Shown one piece after another: positions 44,754 to 53,875 of a stretch of 64,000 nucleotides of DNA. How positions within the stretch are numbered: position 1 is the first letter of the stretch; every line of letters begins with the position of its first letter. The translations under genes and the position numbers were made by a program. The stretch comes from Cohaesibacter sp. ES.047 (lineage in GTDB: Bacteria; Pseudomonadota; Alphaproteobacteria; Rhizobiales; Cohaesibacteraceae): the NCBI RefSeq assembly GCF_900215505.1, contig NZ_LT907844.1, positions 3,240,001-3,304,000 of the forward strand, read 5' to 3'. The notes beneath the pieces were generated by a model. The model saw only the letters and a list, made by a program, of their open reading frames with translations, did no database searches and was not told the DNA's origin.

Positions 44754-45434
44754 TCTTGTATTCTCCTGTCAGGATTCTCTCATATACGGGGAGCCATGCG
44801 GATTGGGAGCGGGTCACGCGTGGCCGAAATGCAATCATGTGAGTAAAGAGGCGATCTTTCTTCCCTCCGCAGCGGCGGAGGGGATCGATCTGATTTTTCG
44901 CATGAAGCAGAAAGGACGTGGACGGACGATAAGAGGAGCAAGCGGGGCACAAGGATGCCTTGTGGTATCGATCGCTATCGATAGCGCCTTTGGTGCGATA
45001 AGTGCGAAGGCATGCGTCCTGTTTCAGGCTTGGAGCCTGACAGATTTTGCTGTTTGGTGTGTCGTTGCTGAAGTCAGCAAATAAAGCCACTCCCACCTCC
45101 CACGTGGACAGCCTACCCAATGCCTTGTCGCGTCTCTTTGTCGCGTCCTGAACATGGAGGTACATACCCTTAGTAGATATTTCAGTCTTTGAGGATGATC
45201 ATTCGTACAAAAGTATAAGGAGGTGTTTGGTGGCTGGTAAATTTTTCTACCGTTTAAGTAATTGAAACATATGGATATTTTTTGACGAAATAGGTGAGGA
45301 TAAAGTCGGTATAAATCGTCGCATCATCACGAAACCTGCTTGGCACGAAAATCCGCGCCATCTTCCCGCCAATGGCGGGTCGCTGCACGATCGTGTGCCA
45401 AGCGGTATTTGTTCTTATTTGAGTCTAGTGTCGG
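44754..45434. other. Intergenic region, CoA-transferase / SLAC1
   Basis: In this 680-base spacer I find no convincing gene. It contains a perfect 14-base palindrome CGCTATCGATAGCG (44973-44986) and a small hairpin TCAGGCT-TGG-AGCCTGA near 45026. The right end carries the end of the SLAC1-type gene. Confidence 0.45.
44973..44986. promoter_or_regulatory. Perfect 14-base palindrome
   Basis: CGCTATCGATAGCG lies about 220 bases upstream of the CoA-transferase start. It could be a regulator site; no binder is suggested by the neighbours. Confidence 0.3.
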
Positions 45435-46427
45435 CTATTCCGGTTTGCAGATTTGCCGACGAGCAATGCCCTTTGCCGTTCTGGCCAGCAGACCGATAAT
45501 AATCAGCACGAGCAGGCCGAAGAATGCGATGCCGGCGATTTCGTGCATTTCCGATTGCGTCTTTTCCGCATACAGCAAAGTCGAAATGGTCAGAGCCGCC
45601 ATCGGAAAGCTGTAGGCCCACCACGACATGGCAAACTGGATGCGGGAGAGCTTTGGCAATTGGGACAGGATGATGAGCAGGAAGAAGACGCCGGAATAAT
45701 AAAGAATTCGAGCAAAGGGATCGAGCGCACCGGTCATGGTGACATAAGCCACGAAGCCGACAGCAGGAGGCGCGATCAGGATCATCAGCGTCGGCAGCAG
45801 GCGTTCTGCCAGCGGGTGATGAAAAATGAGCCGGTTAAAGACAAGGGTTAGAAGCACGATCCAGAAAATGATGCCGACTGAAAAGAAGAACCAACCGATT
45901 TCAACAAAGCCCAAGTGGCCCGCGACGATCGGCACCAGTATATTGCCAACTGCCGGGATGAACCAGGCCGGGGTCAACTGCGGCGTATCGAACGTTCGCT
46001 GTCCGATCCAGGTGGATACGACGGCGAGGGTGCCGAAAAGATGCAGGGCTGTTCCAACGCCCCACAGCATGACCGACGGTCCTTTGGAAAACGGGCCGAT
46101 GGCAGTTCCCATCAGGATCAGGCCGATGGAAATGGCGGGGAAAAAGCACATGCGCACGGGGTGGTTCCATTCCCACTTCACCGCAGCTGGATATCTTATT
46201 GCCTTCAAGCCATAAATTGACAGCAGCAGTGCGAAGATCACGGCTGTCACCACCAACAAAACCAGACTGGCCTGATGCACAAGGCCGAGGCTTTTCTCCA
46301 GACGTTCGGTGGCCAGCGTGAAGCCGGCAAGCCCCATGATCATGGCGAAAAAGGCATTGGGAAAATGCTCCAGACGGGAGACCACTTCCGTTTCTGTGTT
46401 TACCGCCTGCGAGTCCTGTTGCGTCAT
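45435..46427 (-). CDS. SLAC1/TehA-type (TDT) transporter
   Basis: This 330-residue membrane protein has ten hydrophobic segments and belongs to the tellurite-resistance/dicarboxylate transporter (TDT, SLAC1) family. FPNAFFAMIMGLAGFTLA (about 22-39) is the typical first helix, and QLTPAWFIPAVGNILVPI (near 150) and FAMSWWAYSFPMAALT (near 266) are conserved. Members are anion channels or exporters of C4-dicarboxylates, chloride or sulfite. It is divergent from nsrR. The substrate is not predictable. Confidence 0.87.
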   Translation of the reverse strand: MTQQDSQAVNTETEVVSRLEHFPNAFFAMIMGLAGFTLATERLEKSLGLVHQASLVLLVVTAVIFALLLSIYGLKAIRYPAAVKWEWNHPVRMCFFPAISIGLILMGTAIGPFSKGPSVMLWGVGTALHLFGTLAVVSTWIGQRTFDTPQLTPAWFIPAVGNILVPIVAGHLGFVEIGWFFFSVGIIFWIVLLTLVFNRLIFHHPLAERLLPTLMILIAPPAVGFVAYVTMTGALDPFARILYYSGVFFLLIILSQLPKLSRIQFAMSWWAYSFPMAALTISTLLYAEKTQSEMHEIAGIAFFGLLVLIIIGLLARTAKGIARRQICKPE

Positions 46428-46600
46428 TCTGCCCTCCGTGCCAAGGCGCTATATAAAGAAGTAAACTTGATACTTGTTATATTACCTGCTACAACATATG
46501 CAATCAGACAATTGTGCGAAACTGCTAAATTCTAGTATTTTCGAATTATTGAAATTAACGACCAGATTTATATCCCATCGCTTTCCGACGAGGAGAGCCG

Positions 46601-46645
46601 ATGCTGTCACCCAGTCCATTCCCGGTCTCTTGCTGGACTGGGTGA
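46601..46645 (+). CDS. Possible 14-codon leader peptide in a terminator
   Basis: A GAGGAGAG ribosome-binding site at 46590-46597 precedes an ATG and 14 codons (MLSPSPFPVSCWTG) ending in TGA. The whole frame lies inside the stem-loop of the terminator at 46604-46654. The 15 bases GAGGAGAGCCGATGC occur again at the nsrR start (46773-46787). It could be a translated attenuator leader, or a fossil of a duplicated nsrR start region. Confidence 0.4.
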   Translation: MLSPSPFPVSCWTG

Positions 46646-46654
46646 CAGTTTTTT
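46604..46654 (+). terminator. Perfect intrinsic terminator with no gene upstream
   Basis: CTGTCACCCAGTCCA and TGGACTGGGTGACAG form a perfect 15-pair stem around a 15-base loop, followed by six T. No plus-strand gene precedes it in the 175 bases after the SLAC1 start. It is either the end of a small RNA or an attenuator ahead of nsrR. Confidence 0.85.
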
Positions 46655-46784
46655 GCGCTTCATGGATCGGGAATGCATGATTGCTGTTCGAAAGAGCCGA
46701 ATCGGAGTCTAATAGTCAACATTCCGCATTTGCTTGAATCGGGCAGAAATCAACATTGAGTACGAAGGGGATTGAGGAGAGCCG

Positions 46785-47264
46785 ATGCGACTGACCCAGC
46801 ATTCAAACTACGCCATGCGGTTGCTGATGTATTGTGCGCTCAAGCCTGATCAGCCCATTCGCCTCGCTGAAATCGCCGATGCCTATGATATTTCGGGCCA
46901 TCACCTCAACAAGATAGCCCAGCGGCTGGCCCATGTCGGGGTCATTCACGCCATTCGAGGCCGCAATGGGGGCATCCGCCTTGCAAAGAATCCCGCCGAC
47001 ATCAACGTCGGACAAATCTTGCGTCAAACCGAAGAGAACCTGACAATTGTCGAGTGCTTTTCCGAAGAGACAAACACCTGCCCTCTGATCAACGAATGCC
47101 GGTTCCGCGTCCTGTTGCAGGACGCACTAGCCGCCTTCCTCAAAGTGCTCGATGCTCATACGCTCGAAGATCTGATCGCACACCCCGAATGTCTGAAACC
47201 GCTGCTGGGTTTGAATACGCAGTTGAGCGACTTAACGAAGATTCACCAGCCCCAGTGCAGCTGA
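46785..47264 (+). CDS. nsrR: NsrR, nitric-oxide-sensing Rrf2 regulator
   Basis: This 159-residue Rrf2-family repressor senses nitric oxide with an iron-sulfur cluster. It has the winged helix start MRLTQHSNYAMRLLMYCAL and HLNKIAQRLAHVGVIHAIRGRNGGIRLA. The three cluster cysteines are Cys91, Cys99 and Cys105 (ECFSEETNTCPLINEC). The sequence of these segments is characteristic of NsrR rather than IscR. GAGGAGAG precedes the ATG. No obvious NO-detoxifying gene (hmp, nor) is adjacent, but cytochrome bd, which resists NO, is encoded elsewhere in the window. Confidence 0.93.
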   Translation: MRLTQHSNYAMRLLMYCALKPDQPIRLAEIADAYDISGHHLNKIAQRLAHVGVIHAIRGRNGGIRLAKNPADINVGQILRQTEENLTIVECFSEETNTCPLINECRFRVLLQDALAAFLKVLDAHTLEDLIAHPECLKPLLGLNTQLSDLTKIHQPQCS

Positions 47265-47352
47265 ATGATCCGTCGCCCCTATCCGTCGCTGAGCAACGCT
47301 GAACAGACGCGCAGCGGGTCTTCGCTCGAGGAAGAGCGCGGCAGAGCACTTC

Positions 47353-48276
47353 TCAATGGTCCAAACCATTCACAATCGAACGGCGCTCAGTGTGATGAAG
47401 AAAGTCTCCAAGCGCATCCGCCAGCTTGCGCGCCAAAGCCTTCTGACCGCAGTCGCGCGATATCGTCGCAATGAGCCCCTGTCGGCTGGCAATCCAACCC
47501 GGCATCAGGTCGACAAGCGTTCCATCTGCAACGGCCTGATCGATAGCAACATCCGGCAGCACTGCAAATCCGGCATCCGCTTCGACCAGTTCACTGATCA
47601 TCGCGCTGTTGTTGACCACGAGATGACGGCGCGCCCTTATCTGAGTGGTTTGGACTGACACGCGCCGACGCATCAACAGCTTCGATGAGACCAGAGGTTG
47701 CCTGATCCAGTCGTGCTCTGACAATTGCGATGCGGATCTCAAGGCCAGGGCCAGCGAGGTTGAGCCGATCAGGCGGCTTTCCACCTCCTTTAGCAAATGC
47801 GCTTGTTTCTGTTTGCTGTCGAGTGGAGCCAAACGAAGAGAGAGGTCAAATCCGTCAATCTGATTGGGTTTGATCTCGTCATCGAACGAAAGCTCAAGTT
47901 TGATGTCTGGATGGTCCGCTTGAAAGCGGCTCATGAATTTAGCGAGTGGGGCACAAGCCAAGCTGCATTGCACCCATACCCGCAATATGCCTTCCTCATG
48001 GGCATGATGCGGAGCGATGTTGCCCAGCCCCTCTCGAAAGCCATCGAGCAACATGGAACTGGTTTCGAAGAACTGCTCTCCCGCTTCTGTAAGGGTCGGC
48101 TTTTGCTGGGTGCGATGGAGCAATTGCACACCAAGGCGGGCTTCGAGATCGGTGATCATTTGACTGACCAGAGGAGCTGACATGTCGAGTGTCTTGGCAG
48201 CAGCCCGAAAACTGCCATGCTGCACGACCGAGGCAAAAACCGCGGCTGGGCGGAGAAGATCGATTTGATGGCGCAT
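47353..48276 (-). CDS. LysR-family transcriptional regulator
   Basis: This 307-residue regulator has an N-terminal winged helix-turn-helix (FASVVQHGSFRAAAKTLDMSAPLVSQMITDLEARLGVQLLHRT, in parts at about 13-55) and a C-terminal LysR substrate domain. The helix-turn-helix places the start at the ATG at 48276; the open frame upstream to 48426 is not LysR-like. It converges on nsrR with 88 bases between stops. No divergent target gene is adjacent, so the regulated function is unknown. Confidence 0.88.
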   Translation of the reverse strand: MRHQIDLLRPAAVFASVVQHGSFRAAAKTLDMSAPLVSQMITDLEARLGVQLLHRTQQKPTLTEAGEQFFETSSMLLDGFREGLGNIAPHHAHEEGILRVWVQCSLACAPLAKFMSRFQADHPDIKLELSFDDEIKPNQIDGFDLSLRLAPLDSKQKQAHLLKEVESRLIGSTSLALALRSASQLSEHDWIRQPLVSSKLLMRRRVSVQTTQIRARRHLVVNNSAMISELVEADAGFAVLPDVAIDQAVADGTLVDLMPGWIASRQGLIATISRDCGQKALARKLADALGDFLHHTERRSIVNGLDH

Positions 48277-48984
48277 ATGATTTAATCGTCCACTGGAGCG
48301 TTTGCACAACCGACCGGTGAACCAAACAGACCGACGACCGGACGGAAAAAACGCCTGTTTCAAGGAAGCGGAGCAGACCACATGATCGGCTGCATTCTGC
48401 GTCTGCCCTCGCGCACGGGAGCGCAACTATAGGTGATTAAGATCGGATATGTGCCAGAGGAAAAGAGCAAAGTAAAAGAGCAAAATTTTTCCAAAACGGC
48501 GGTGGCTCAGCTGGCCCTGATTCAAGAAAGCTTTGGTCTCCAGCGGGCACCAAATGACAGCCAAAGCGCCGCGCAGTCTTGGTTGCTTTTGCTGAGCGCT
48601 TGCGAGAGCCGAGGAGTGTTTCATCAACAAACAAATGATATCCCCAGAGAATTTCTCCACTGCGTTGACCAGAAAGGTCAGGATCCTTGATGCCCCCCTC
48701 GCGCCAGTAGCAGACACCACAGCGTCAAAGCCTCACGAAGCCGCCATTGGCCTCACTTCTGCTCGCAAGCGCCAACACAACTGTGAAAAACAGTCTGGAC
48801 CAATGACTAATGCTAATTGGGGTGGTGACCTAGAGTGCATTGCCGTCTAAAGTCTCGCCTGCATCCTATTGAGCATTGATTTCATGCAAGATTTTTGTCT
48901 TGCAATTGTGTTTTTGACAAAGTCGACAAATTGTCGTTGAAGCCGACTCTGGTCGCGTGACGCATAAAGAATGGACAAAGAGCC
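48277..48984. other. Intergenic region, lysR / SDR-DoxX gene
   Basis: This 708-base spacer has several short frames but none with a ribosome-binding site and plausible composition. The right end holds a TTGACA (48914-48919) and a palindrome (48924-48936) upstream of the SDR gene. Confidence 0.45.
48924..48936. promoter_or_regulatory. Candidate operator before the SDR-DoxX gene
   Basis: CGACAA-A-TTGTCG is a perfect inverted repeat 48 bases before the start codon and five bases after a TTGACA hexamer, a position suited to a repressor. Confidence 0.4.
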
Positions 48985-50283
48985 ATGCGCATTCTGGTTC
49001 TAGGGGGGTACGGCCTCATCGGATCGGAAATTTGCCGGTCACTGTTGAAGGCAGGGCACGAGGTGGTCAGCCTATCGCGCTCGCCCAAGGCTGCTGCACG
49101 CCTTCTGCCGCAGGTCGAATGGCACACCGGCGACATGCGGCGCATGCTCAATCACGCCGAATGGACCCATTTGCTTGATGACGTGGATGCGGTGGTCAAT
49201 GCGGCCAGTGCTCTTCAGGACGGTCTGATGATCGATCTTGACGCCGTGCATCATCTCTCCGTCAAAGCCTGTCTTGAAGCCTGCGAGTTACGCGGCATTG
49301 TCCGGTTCGTCCAGATCTCCTCCACCGGAGCTGAACCCAATGCACCCACCGCCTTCATGCGTACCAAGGCGGCTGGCGATGACGTGGTTATGGATTCCTC
49401 GATTGACTGGGTTATTCTCAGGCCCGGGCTGGTGCTTGCCCCATCGGCCTATTCCGGTACAGCGCTGATGCGGCTGCTCGCCGGGTTTCCAATCTTTCAG
49501 CCTCTGGTCATGTCGGATCGGCGCTTGCAGACCGTGCATGTCGATGAATTGACCGAAGCGGCGCTGATGGCTGTCGAGGGGCGAATACCGGCGCATGCTG
49601 ATATCGATCTTGTCGAAGCCGAGAGCCACACCTTCGAAGACCTCGTCGCGGGCATGCGCAACTGGCTTGGCTTTTCACCTGCAGTGCGCACAATCCGCCT
49701 TGGCGAGGGCGGCAGCCGGATTGTCAGCCTTGTTGCCAACGGCCTTGGCCATCTTGGTTGGCGGTCACCCTTGCGCTCGACGGCGCTGCAAGTGCTTGAG
49801 GGGCACGTGAATGGCGACCCGGCACTCTGGCATTCCATCTCCGGTCGCTATTGTCGCCCCTATGAGGAAACGCTCAACATGATGCCGAGCACCACGCAGG
49901 AGCGATGGTTCTCGAAACTGGCACTGATGTTGCCATTGCTGGTTCTTGTTCTCTCGCTCTTCTGGTTGATGACGGGGATCATAACGCTGTTTCAAATGCA
50001 GGAAGCCACCACCCTTCTTGAAGGGTCGGGAACGACGCTCCTGCAATCCCAGTTCATGCTGGCCAGCGCGGCGTTGATTGATATCGCGCTGGGCATTGCA
50101 ATCCTGTTCAGAAATCTCGCCAGCAAGGTTTGCATGGCTATGGTTCTGATGACGCTCATCTATTTGGGTACGGCAACGTTTCTTGTTCCGGATCTCTGGA
50201 TTGATCCGCTCGGTGCGCTACTCAAGGCTGTGCCTGCGATGATGCTCGCAATCCTCACGCGCAGCCTGATCACCGGTCACTAG
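48985..50283 (+). CDS. NAD(P)-binding SDR protein with DoxX-like domain
   Basis: This 432-residue protein joins two parts. Residues 1-290 are an atypical short-chain dehydrogenase / NAD-epimerase fold: Rossmann motif LVLGGYGLIGSEI (4-16), VQISSTGAE and WVILRPGLV. Residues about 305-430 hold four hydrophobic segments resembling DoxX-like membrane proteins. The fusion would place a redox or isomerase domain at the inner membrane. Such SDR-DoxX fusions exist in proteobacteria, function unknown. The C-terminal family assignment is less certain than the N-terminal one. A ribosome-binding site is weak (AAAGAGCC). Confidence 0.82.
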   Translation: MRILVLGGYGLIGSEICRSLLKAGHEVVSLSRSPKAAARLLPQVEWHTGDMRRMLNHAEWTHLLDDVDAVVNAASALQDGLMIDLDAVHHLSVKACLEACELRGIVRFVQISSTGAEPNAPTAFMRTKAAGDDVVMDSSIDWVILRPGLVLAPSAYSGTALMRLLAGFPIFQPLVMSDRRLQTVHVDELTEAALMAVEGRIPAHADIDLVEAESHTFEDLVAGMRNWLGFSPAVRTIRLGEGGSRIVSLVANGLGHLGWRSPLRSTALQVLEGHVNGDPALWHSISGRYCRPYEETLNMMPSTTQERWFSKLALMLPLLVLVLSLFWLMTGIITLFQMQEATTLLEGSGTTLLQSQFMLASAALIDIALGIAILFRNLASKVCMAMVLMTLIYLGTATFLVPDLWIDPLGALLKAVPAMMLAILTRSLITGH

Positions 50284-50407
50284 ACTTCATTTATCTTTCT
50301 CCGTTTTCACACAGCTTGCCCTCAAAGCGCGCAATCGCTAGGGTCTGTTCGGAGTCGTTCGGCATGCTGAATGCGGCGCGCGTAGTAAACCTTGGGGAGC
50401 CTTCCAA

Positions 50408-51445
50408 ATGGCCGTTCTTGTAGAAGTAACCCGCGGAATGCGGGTGGAAAGTTGGCACTTGGGTGCAATTGCCGTTGTGGATGATGCGGGCAATCTGGTC
50501 GCTTCCATCGGTGATATCGAAAGCCCCGTCTTTGGGCGCTCGGCGATCAAGGGGCTGCAGGCATTGCCATTTGTCGAATCCGGCGCTGTCGAAGCCTTTA
50601 AACTGGATGACAAGGCGATTTCGGTTGCCTGTGCGTCCCACAACGGCGAGCCTGTCCACGTGGAGACCGTAAAAGCAATGCTTGCCGCTTGCGGTCTCGA
50701 TGAAGGGGCTCTTGAATGCGGTGCCCAGATGCCCGAGCTGAAAGAGGATCAGGCCCGGTTGCACAAGGCGGGCCTTGAGCCATCGCCACTCCACAACAAT
50801 TGCTCGGGCAAACATGCCGGCTTTCTGTGCTTTGCTCAGGCTGCCGGATTTGATCCAGCCGGATATGTAGGCTACGAGCATCCAGTGCAGCGCGAGGTCC
50901 GCGCGGTCTATGAGCAAATGACAGGCTGGCCACTCGGAGGCGAAAGCGGTCACGATCTGTGCGGCATTGATGGCTGCTCAATTCCTACCTATGCGACACC
51001 CTTGCAGAATATGGCCCACGCTTTCGCGCGCTTTGGCACAGGCAATGGCCTTGATGCGAAGCGAGCGGAAGCTGCCTCGCGTCTACGAAAGGCAGTGGCC
51101 GCCGAACCTTATATGGTGGCAGGAAAGAAGCGCTTTTGTACCTCTATCATGGAGATCTTCGGCGAGCGTGCGTTCGTTAAAACCGGTGCAGAAGGGGTTT
51201 TCTGCGCCAGTTTGCCTGAACAGGGGCTGGGCGTTGCCATCAAATGCTGGGACGGGGCATCACGAGCCTCGGAAGTCATGATGGCGGCGGTGATTGATGC
51301 CTTTTTGCCCATGAGCGAAGGAGAGGCTGTTGCCATGGAGGATTTGCGCGCGCCCAAACTGAAAAACCGCAAGGGCCTGCATGTTGGCGATATCAAGCTT
51401 GTCGACGGAGCGCTGTCTCACCTGATGCAGAGAAAAACCGTCTGA
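50408..51445 (+). CDS. L-asparaginase II family (rhizobial type)
   Basis: This 345-residue enzyme should hydrolyse L-asparagine to aspartate and ammonia. It belongs to the asparaginase II family typified by the inducible Rhizobium etli enzyme, unrelated to E. coli asparaginases. The serine-lysine pair of the active site is visible in GRSAIKGLQ (SxxK). The zinc-site residues occur in NNCSGKHAGF (Cys and Lys) and GIDGCSIPTYATPL (Cys). GGGGAG lies nine bases before the ATG. It converges with the response regulator gene. Confidence 0.92.
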   Translation: MAVLVEVTRGMRVESWHLGAIAVVDDAGNLVASIGDIESPVFGRSAIKGLQALPFVESGAVEAFKLDDKAISVACASHNGEPVHVETVKAMLAACGLDEGALECGAQMPELKEDQARLHKAGLEPSPLHNNCSGKHAGFLCFAQAAGFDPAGYVGYEHPVQREVRAVYEQMTGWPLGGESGHDLCGIDGCSIPTYATPLQNMAHAFARFGTGNGLDAKRAEAASRLRKAVAAEPYMVAGKKRFCTSIMEIFGERAFVKTGAEGVFCASLPEQGLGVAIKCWDGASRASEVMMAAVIDAFLPMSEGEAVAMEDLRAPKLKNRKGLHVGDIKLVDGALSHLMQRKTV

Positions 51446-51458
51446 CCACACGCTTTCG

Positions 51459-52307
51459 TCAGATCATCAGGTAGTTGTCTCGGAAGTTATCCTGAATGTT
51501 TTCATAGACGTTGGCATGCGTGAGAGCATCGAGAAAGTCTTGCTTGTGAATGTTAGGCAGCGGCAGTCCGAGCAGCGGATGCAGGATCGCATCAACATCA
51601 TGCGGCAAAAAGGGCTTGTGCAGAAAACCCGCCAGTCCGGCAAAAAGGGCATCTTCCTGAAGCTTCGGATCCTTGGTTGCCGTGATGAGCACGATGCTGC
51701 TGTCTGGCAAGCTCTTTAGCATCTCTTTGGCCGCATCCAGACCATTCAGACCGGGCATCGAATAGTCGATGAACAGAAAGTGGAACGGGATCGTTTTGCA
51801 AAGAGCGACGGCCATCTTGCCCGAGGCCGCCTCAGAGAGCGTCATCTGAAAGGAGCTCTCTTCCAGCACCTTGAAAATGACCCGGCGAGTCACTCTCGAA
51901 TCATCGACGATCAGCACAGGATAGTTGTCATCCTGAAACCCAAGGCGCCGCACAAGCCGCTCCATGTCTTCGCTGGCATAGGGTTTTAAAATGCAGTCAT
52001 AAAAGCCAAGCAGTTTGGCTTTCTCAACCATCTCCAGATCATATTCTTCAGATGTCAGCACACAAAGCGGCGGAGACTTAAGCTCCTTGATCTTGGCAAC
52101 GAGCGAAAAGCAATCGGTATCCAGAAAGGCAACATTTATAAAACAGAGGTTGTGCGCGCCATTACCTAGCGCGTCGAGACATGCCTCGCCGCTGTTGGCT
52201 TGATGGACCATGACATTCGGGTTAGCGCTCTTCAATGCAGTGCTAAGCGCCGACGCATCATCGGCATCCGGGTTCGCTATAAGAAAAGATTTGGCATCTG
52301 ACTGCAT
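51459..52307 (-). CDS. Response regulator with two receiver domains
   Basis: This 282-residue protein has two CheY-like domains and no DNA-binding or enzyme output. The first (about 7-125) is degenerate, with NLCFINVAFLD where the phospho-Asp region should be, though the switch lysine in ILKPY remains. The second (about 130-250) is canonical: VLIVDDSRVTRR acidic pocket, FLFIDYSMPGLNG phospho-Asp, LITATKD and LHKPFLP. It may relay or buffer phosphate in a phosphorelay or control motility. No histidine kinase is adjacent. Confidence 0.87.
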   Translation of the reverse strand: MQSDAKSFLIANPDADDASALSTALKSANPNVMVHQANSGEACLDALGNGAHNLCFINVAFLDTDCFSLVAKIKELKSPPLCVLTSEEYDLEMVEKAKLLGFYDCILKPYASEDMERLVRRLGFQDDNYPVLIVDDSRVTRRVIFKVLEESSFQMTLSEAASGKMAVALCKTIPFHFLFIDYSMPGLNGLDAAKEMLKSLPDSSIVLITATKDPKLQEDALFAGLAGFLHKPFLPHDVDAILHPLLGLPLPNIHKQDFLDALTHANVYENIQDNFRDNYLMI

Positions 52308-52656
52308 TGAAACTTGATCCCCACTTCAAGTTCAAATTAATTCAAAAACTCGACGATTTTATACAACCTGAAGAAAATCGAACATCCTTCAGGTAAAGGA
52401 ATGTATCGGCTTTTCAACGAGAATTTTTTTTGACGTTTACCCATATACCCTCGTTGCGCTTTACGGCAAGAGGGGGCTTGACCTTAAATCAAATGCATAA
52501 TTACCAATGCAGTAATTATGTCATAAGAAAAGTAGTCTCTACAACTTAATGAAAATTCTGAAATATTACGTAAATATGGGCGCTTTGTGCAAGCGCCCAT
52601 AAAGTTCGATCTGGCCTGCGGCCCTTCACATCAGTGGGGATATGGACAGCAAAAGA
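52308..52656. other. AT-rich intergenic region, response regulator / meaB
   Basis: It contains the response-regulator promoter and the hairpin terminator of meaB. No gene is visible. Confidence 0.5.
52576..52600 (-). terminator. Hairpin terminator after meaB
   Basis: ATGGGCGCTT and AAGCGCCCAT form a ten-pair stem with a five-base loop, 57 bases beyond the meaB stop. On the minus strand an AT-rich ATTTACG follows rather than a clean T-run. Confidence 0.6.
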
Positions 52657-53664
52657 TCAGACGTCCTTGAACCCGTCAATTAGGCGTCTCATCACGCGGT
52701 CGACTGCAACCGATGCGGGCAAGGTGCCAGACCTGACCGATTGTTCAACCTGATGCAGCATTCGGCCAACGCCTTCGCTCTCCTTGAGCAAAGACATCAT
52801 CCGGTAATCAAGCATGGACCACATCCAGCGTACTTGCTGGCCGCTCCTCTTGGCATCGAGCTCGCCTGTTTTGCCCAGCTTTTGCTGGTGATCTTCGACG
52901 CGTGACCACATTTTATCAAGGCTTTCGTTCGCCAGACCGGACACCGTGATGACCGGTGGCGTCCAGTTCTGACTGATCGGTGTCATGATATGAAGGGCTG
53001 CTCGATACTGGGCAGCTGCCTTTCTGGCGCGAGCCCAGTTATCTCCGTCCGCCTTGTTCACTGCAATCATGTCAGCGATTTCCAGAACGCCCTTCTTGAT
53101 GCCCTGAAGTTCGTCCCCGGCACCGGGCAGCATCAGCACCAGAAAGAAGTCGACCATATCGGCAACGGTGGTTTCGGACTGGCCAATGCCCACGGTCTCA
53201 ACGAGGATGACATCATATCCGGCTGCCTCGCAAAGAAACATGGTTTCGCGGGTTCTGGCTGCGACACCGCCAAGGGTGCCTGCGGACGGGGAGGGGCGAA
53301 TGAAGGCATTGGGATCACCACAAAGCCGTTCCATACGGGTTTTGTCACCCAGAATCGAACCACCTGTACGCGTTGAGGAAGGATCAACGGCGAGAACAGC
53401 CACTTTCTTGCCCGCATTGGTCAGGTTGGTGCCTAATTGATCGATCGTCGTGGATTTCCCGACCCCCGGTACACCGGTGATGCCGACGCGATGCGCCTTG
53501 CCACTGTAGGGCAGAAGTTTGGTCAGTAGATCATGGGCAACGACCCTGTGGGCTGCCTTGCGGCTTTCCACAAGCGTAATCGCCCGGGCGAGGGCAGCAC
53601 GGTTTCCTTCGAGAATTTTTTCGGCAAGTTCGTCGGCAGTGAGATTTGCAGGTACCATGATCAT
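52657..53664 (-). CDS. meaB: MeaB, methylmalonyl-CoA mutase-associated GTPase
   Basis: This 335-residue G3E-family GTPase protects and loads methylmalonyl-CoA mutase with its B12 cofactor. Walker A is GVPGVGKST (near 63-71). AVDPSSTRTGGSILGDKTRM is the MeaB switch segment, ETVGIGQSE another conserved segment, and AVNKADGDN the guanine-recognition motif. Length is normal. An ATG two codons inside (MVPAN) is an alternative start. The mutase genes are not in this window. It implies a propionate/methylmalonyl-CoA route. Confidence 0.93.
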   Translation of the reverse strand: MIMVPANLTADELAEKILEGNRAALARAITLVESRKAAHRVVAHDLLTKLLPYSGKAHRVGITGVPGVGKSTTIDQLGTNLTNAGKKVAVLAVDPSSTRTGGSILGDKTRMERLCGDPNAFIRPSPSAGTLGGVAARTRETMFLCEAAGYDVILVETVGIGQSETTVADMVDFFLVLMLPGAGDELQGIKKGVLEIADMIAVNKADGDNWARARKAAAQYRAALHIMTPISQNWTPPVITVSGLANESLDKMWSRVEDHQQKLGKTGELDAKRSGQQVRWMWSMLDYRMMSLLKESEGVGRMLHQVEQSVRSGTLPASVAVDRVMRRLIDGFKDV

Positions 53665-53875
53665 CCTTGGCCCGCAGGTCGCAGGCCCTTGTGTTCGGTC
53701 TTTCGTGAAAGCGCCCCGGCCTGCTTGGCAAGACTGATGGACGCGAGGCGCGCCGCCTCATTGATCTCATGGGCCTTGTCTAAACCATTCTGGACATTTT
53801 GTCTGCCTGCCCAAATGGAGATGCACAACAAGGCTTCCATGACGTTAGTTAATATCGCAAGTAAGGGTTTGTAAG

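Larger units (their letters stand above)
46428..46784. other. Intergenic region, SLAC1 / nsrR
   Basis: It contains the leader reading frame and perfect terminator described separately (46590-46654) and the probable nsrR promoter downstream of it. The first 160 bases are AT-rich and should hold the SLAC1 promoter. Confidence 0.5.

Noticed and set aside
44746-45165. 139-codon minus-strand frame upstream of the CoA-transferase
   Set aside because: It overlaps the CoA-transferase start region, has no ribosome-binding site and an implausible composition for a protein.
48433-48690. 85-codon frame between lysR and the SDR gene
   Set aside because: It starts at a GTG without a convincing ribosome-binding site, and the product shows no domain, membrane segment or signal peptide.
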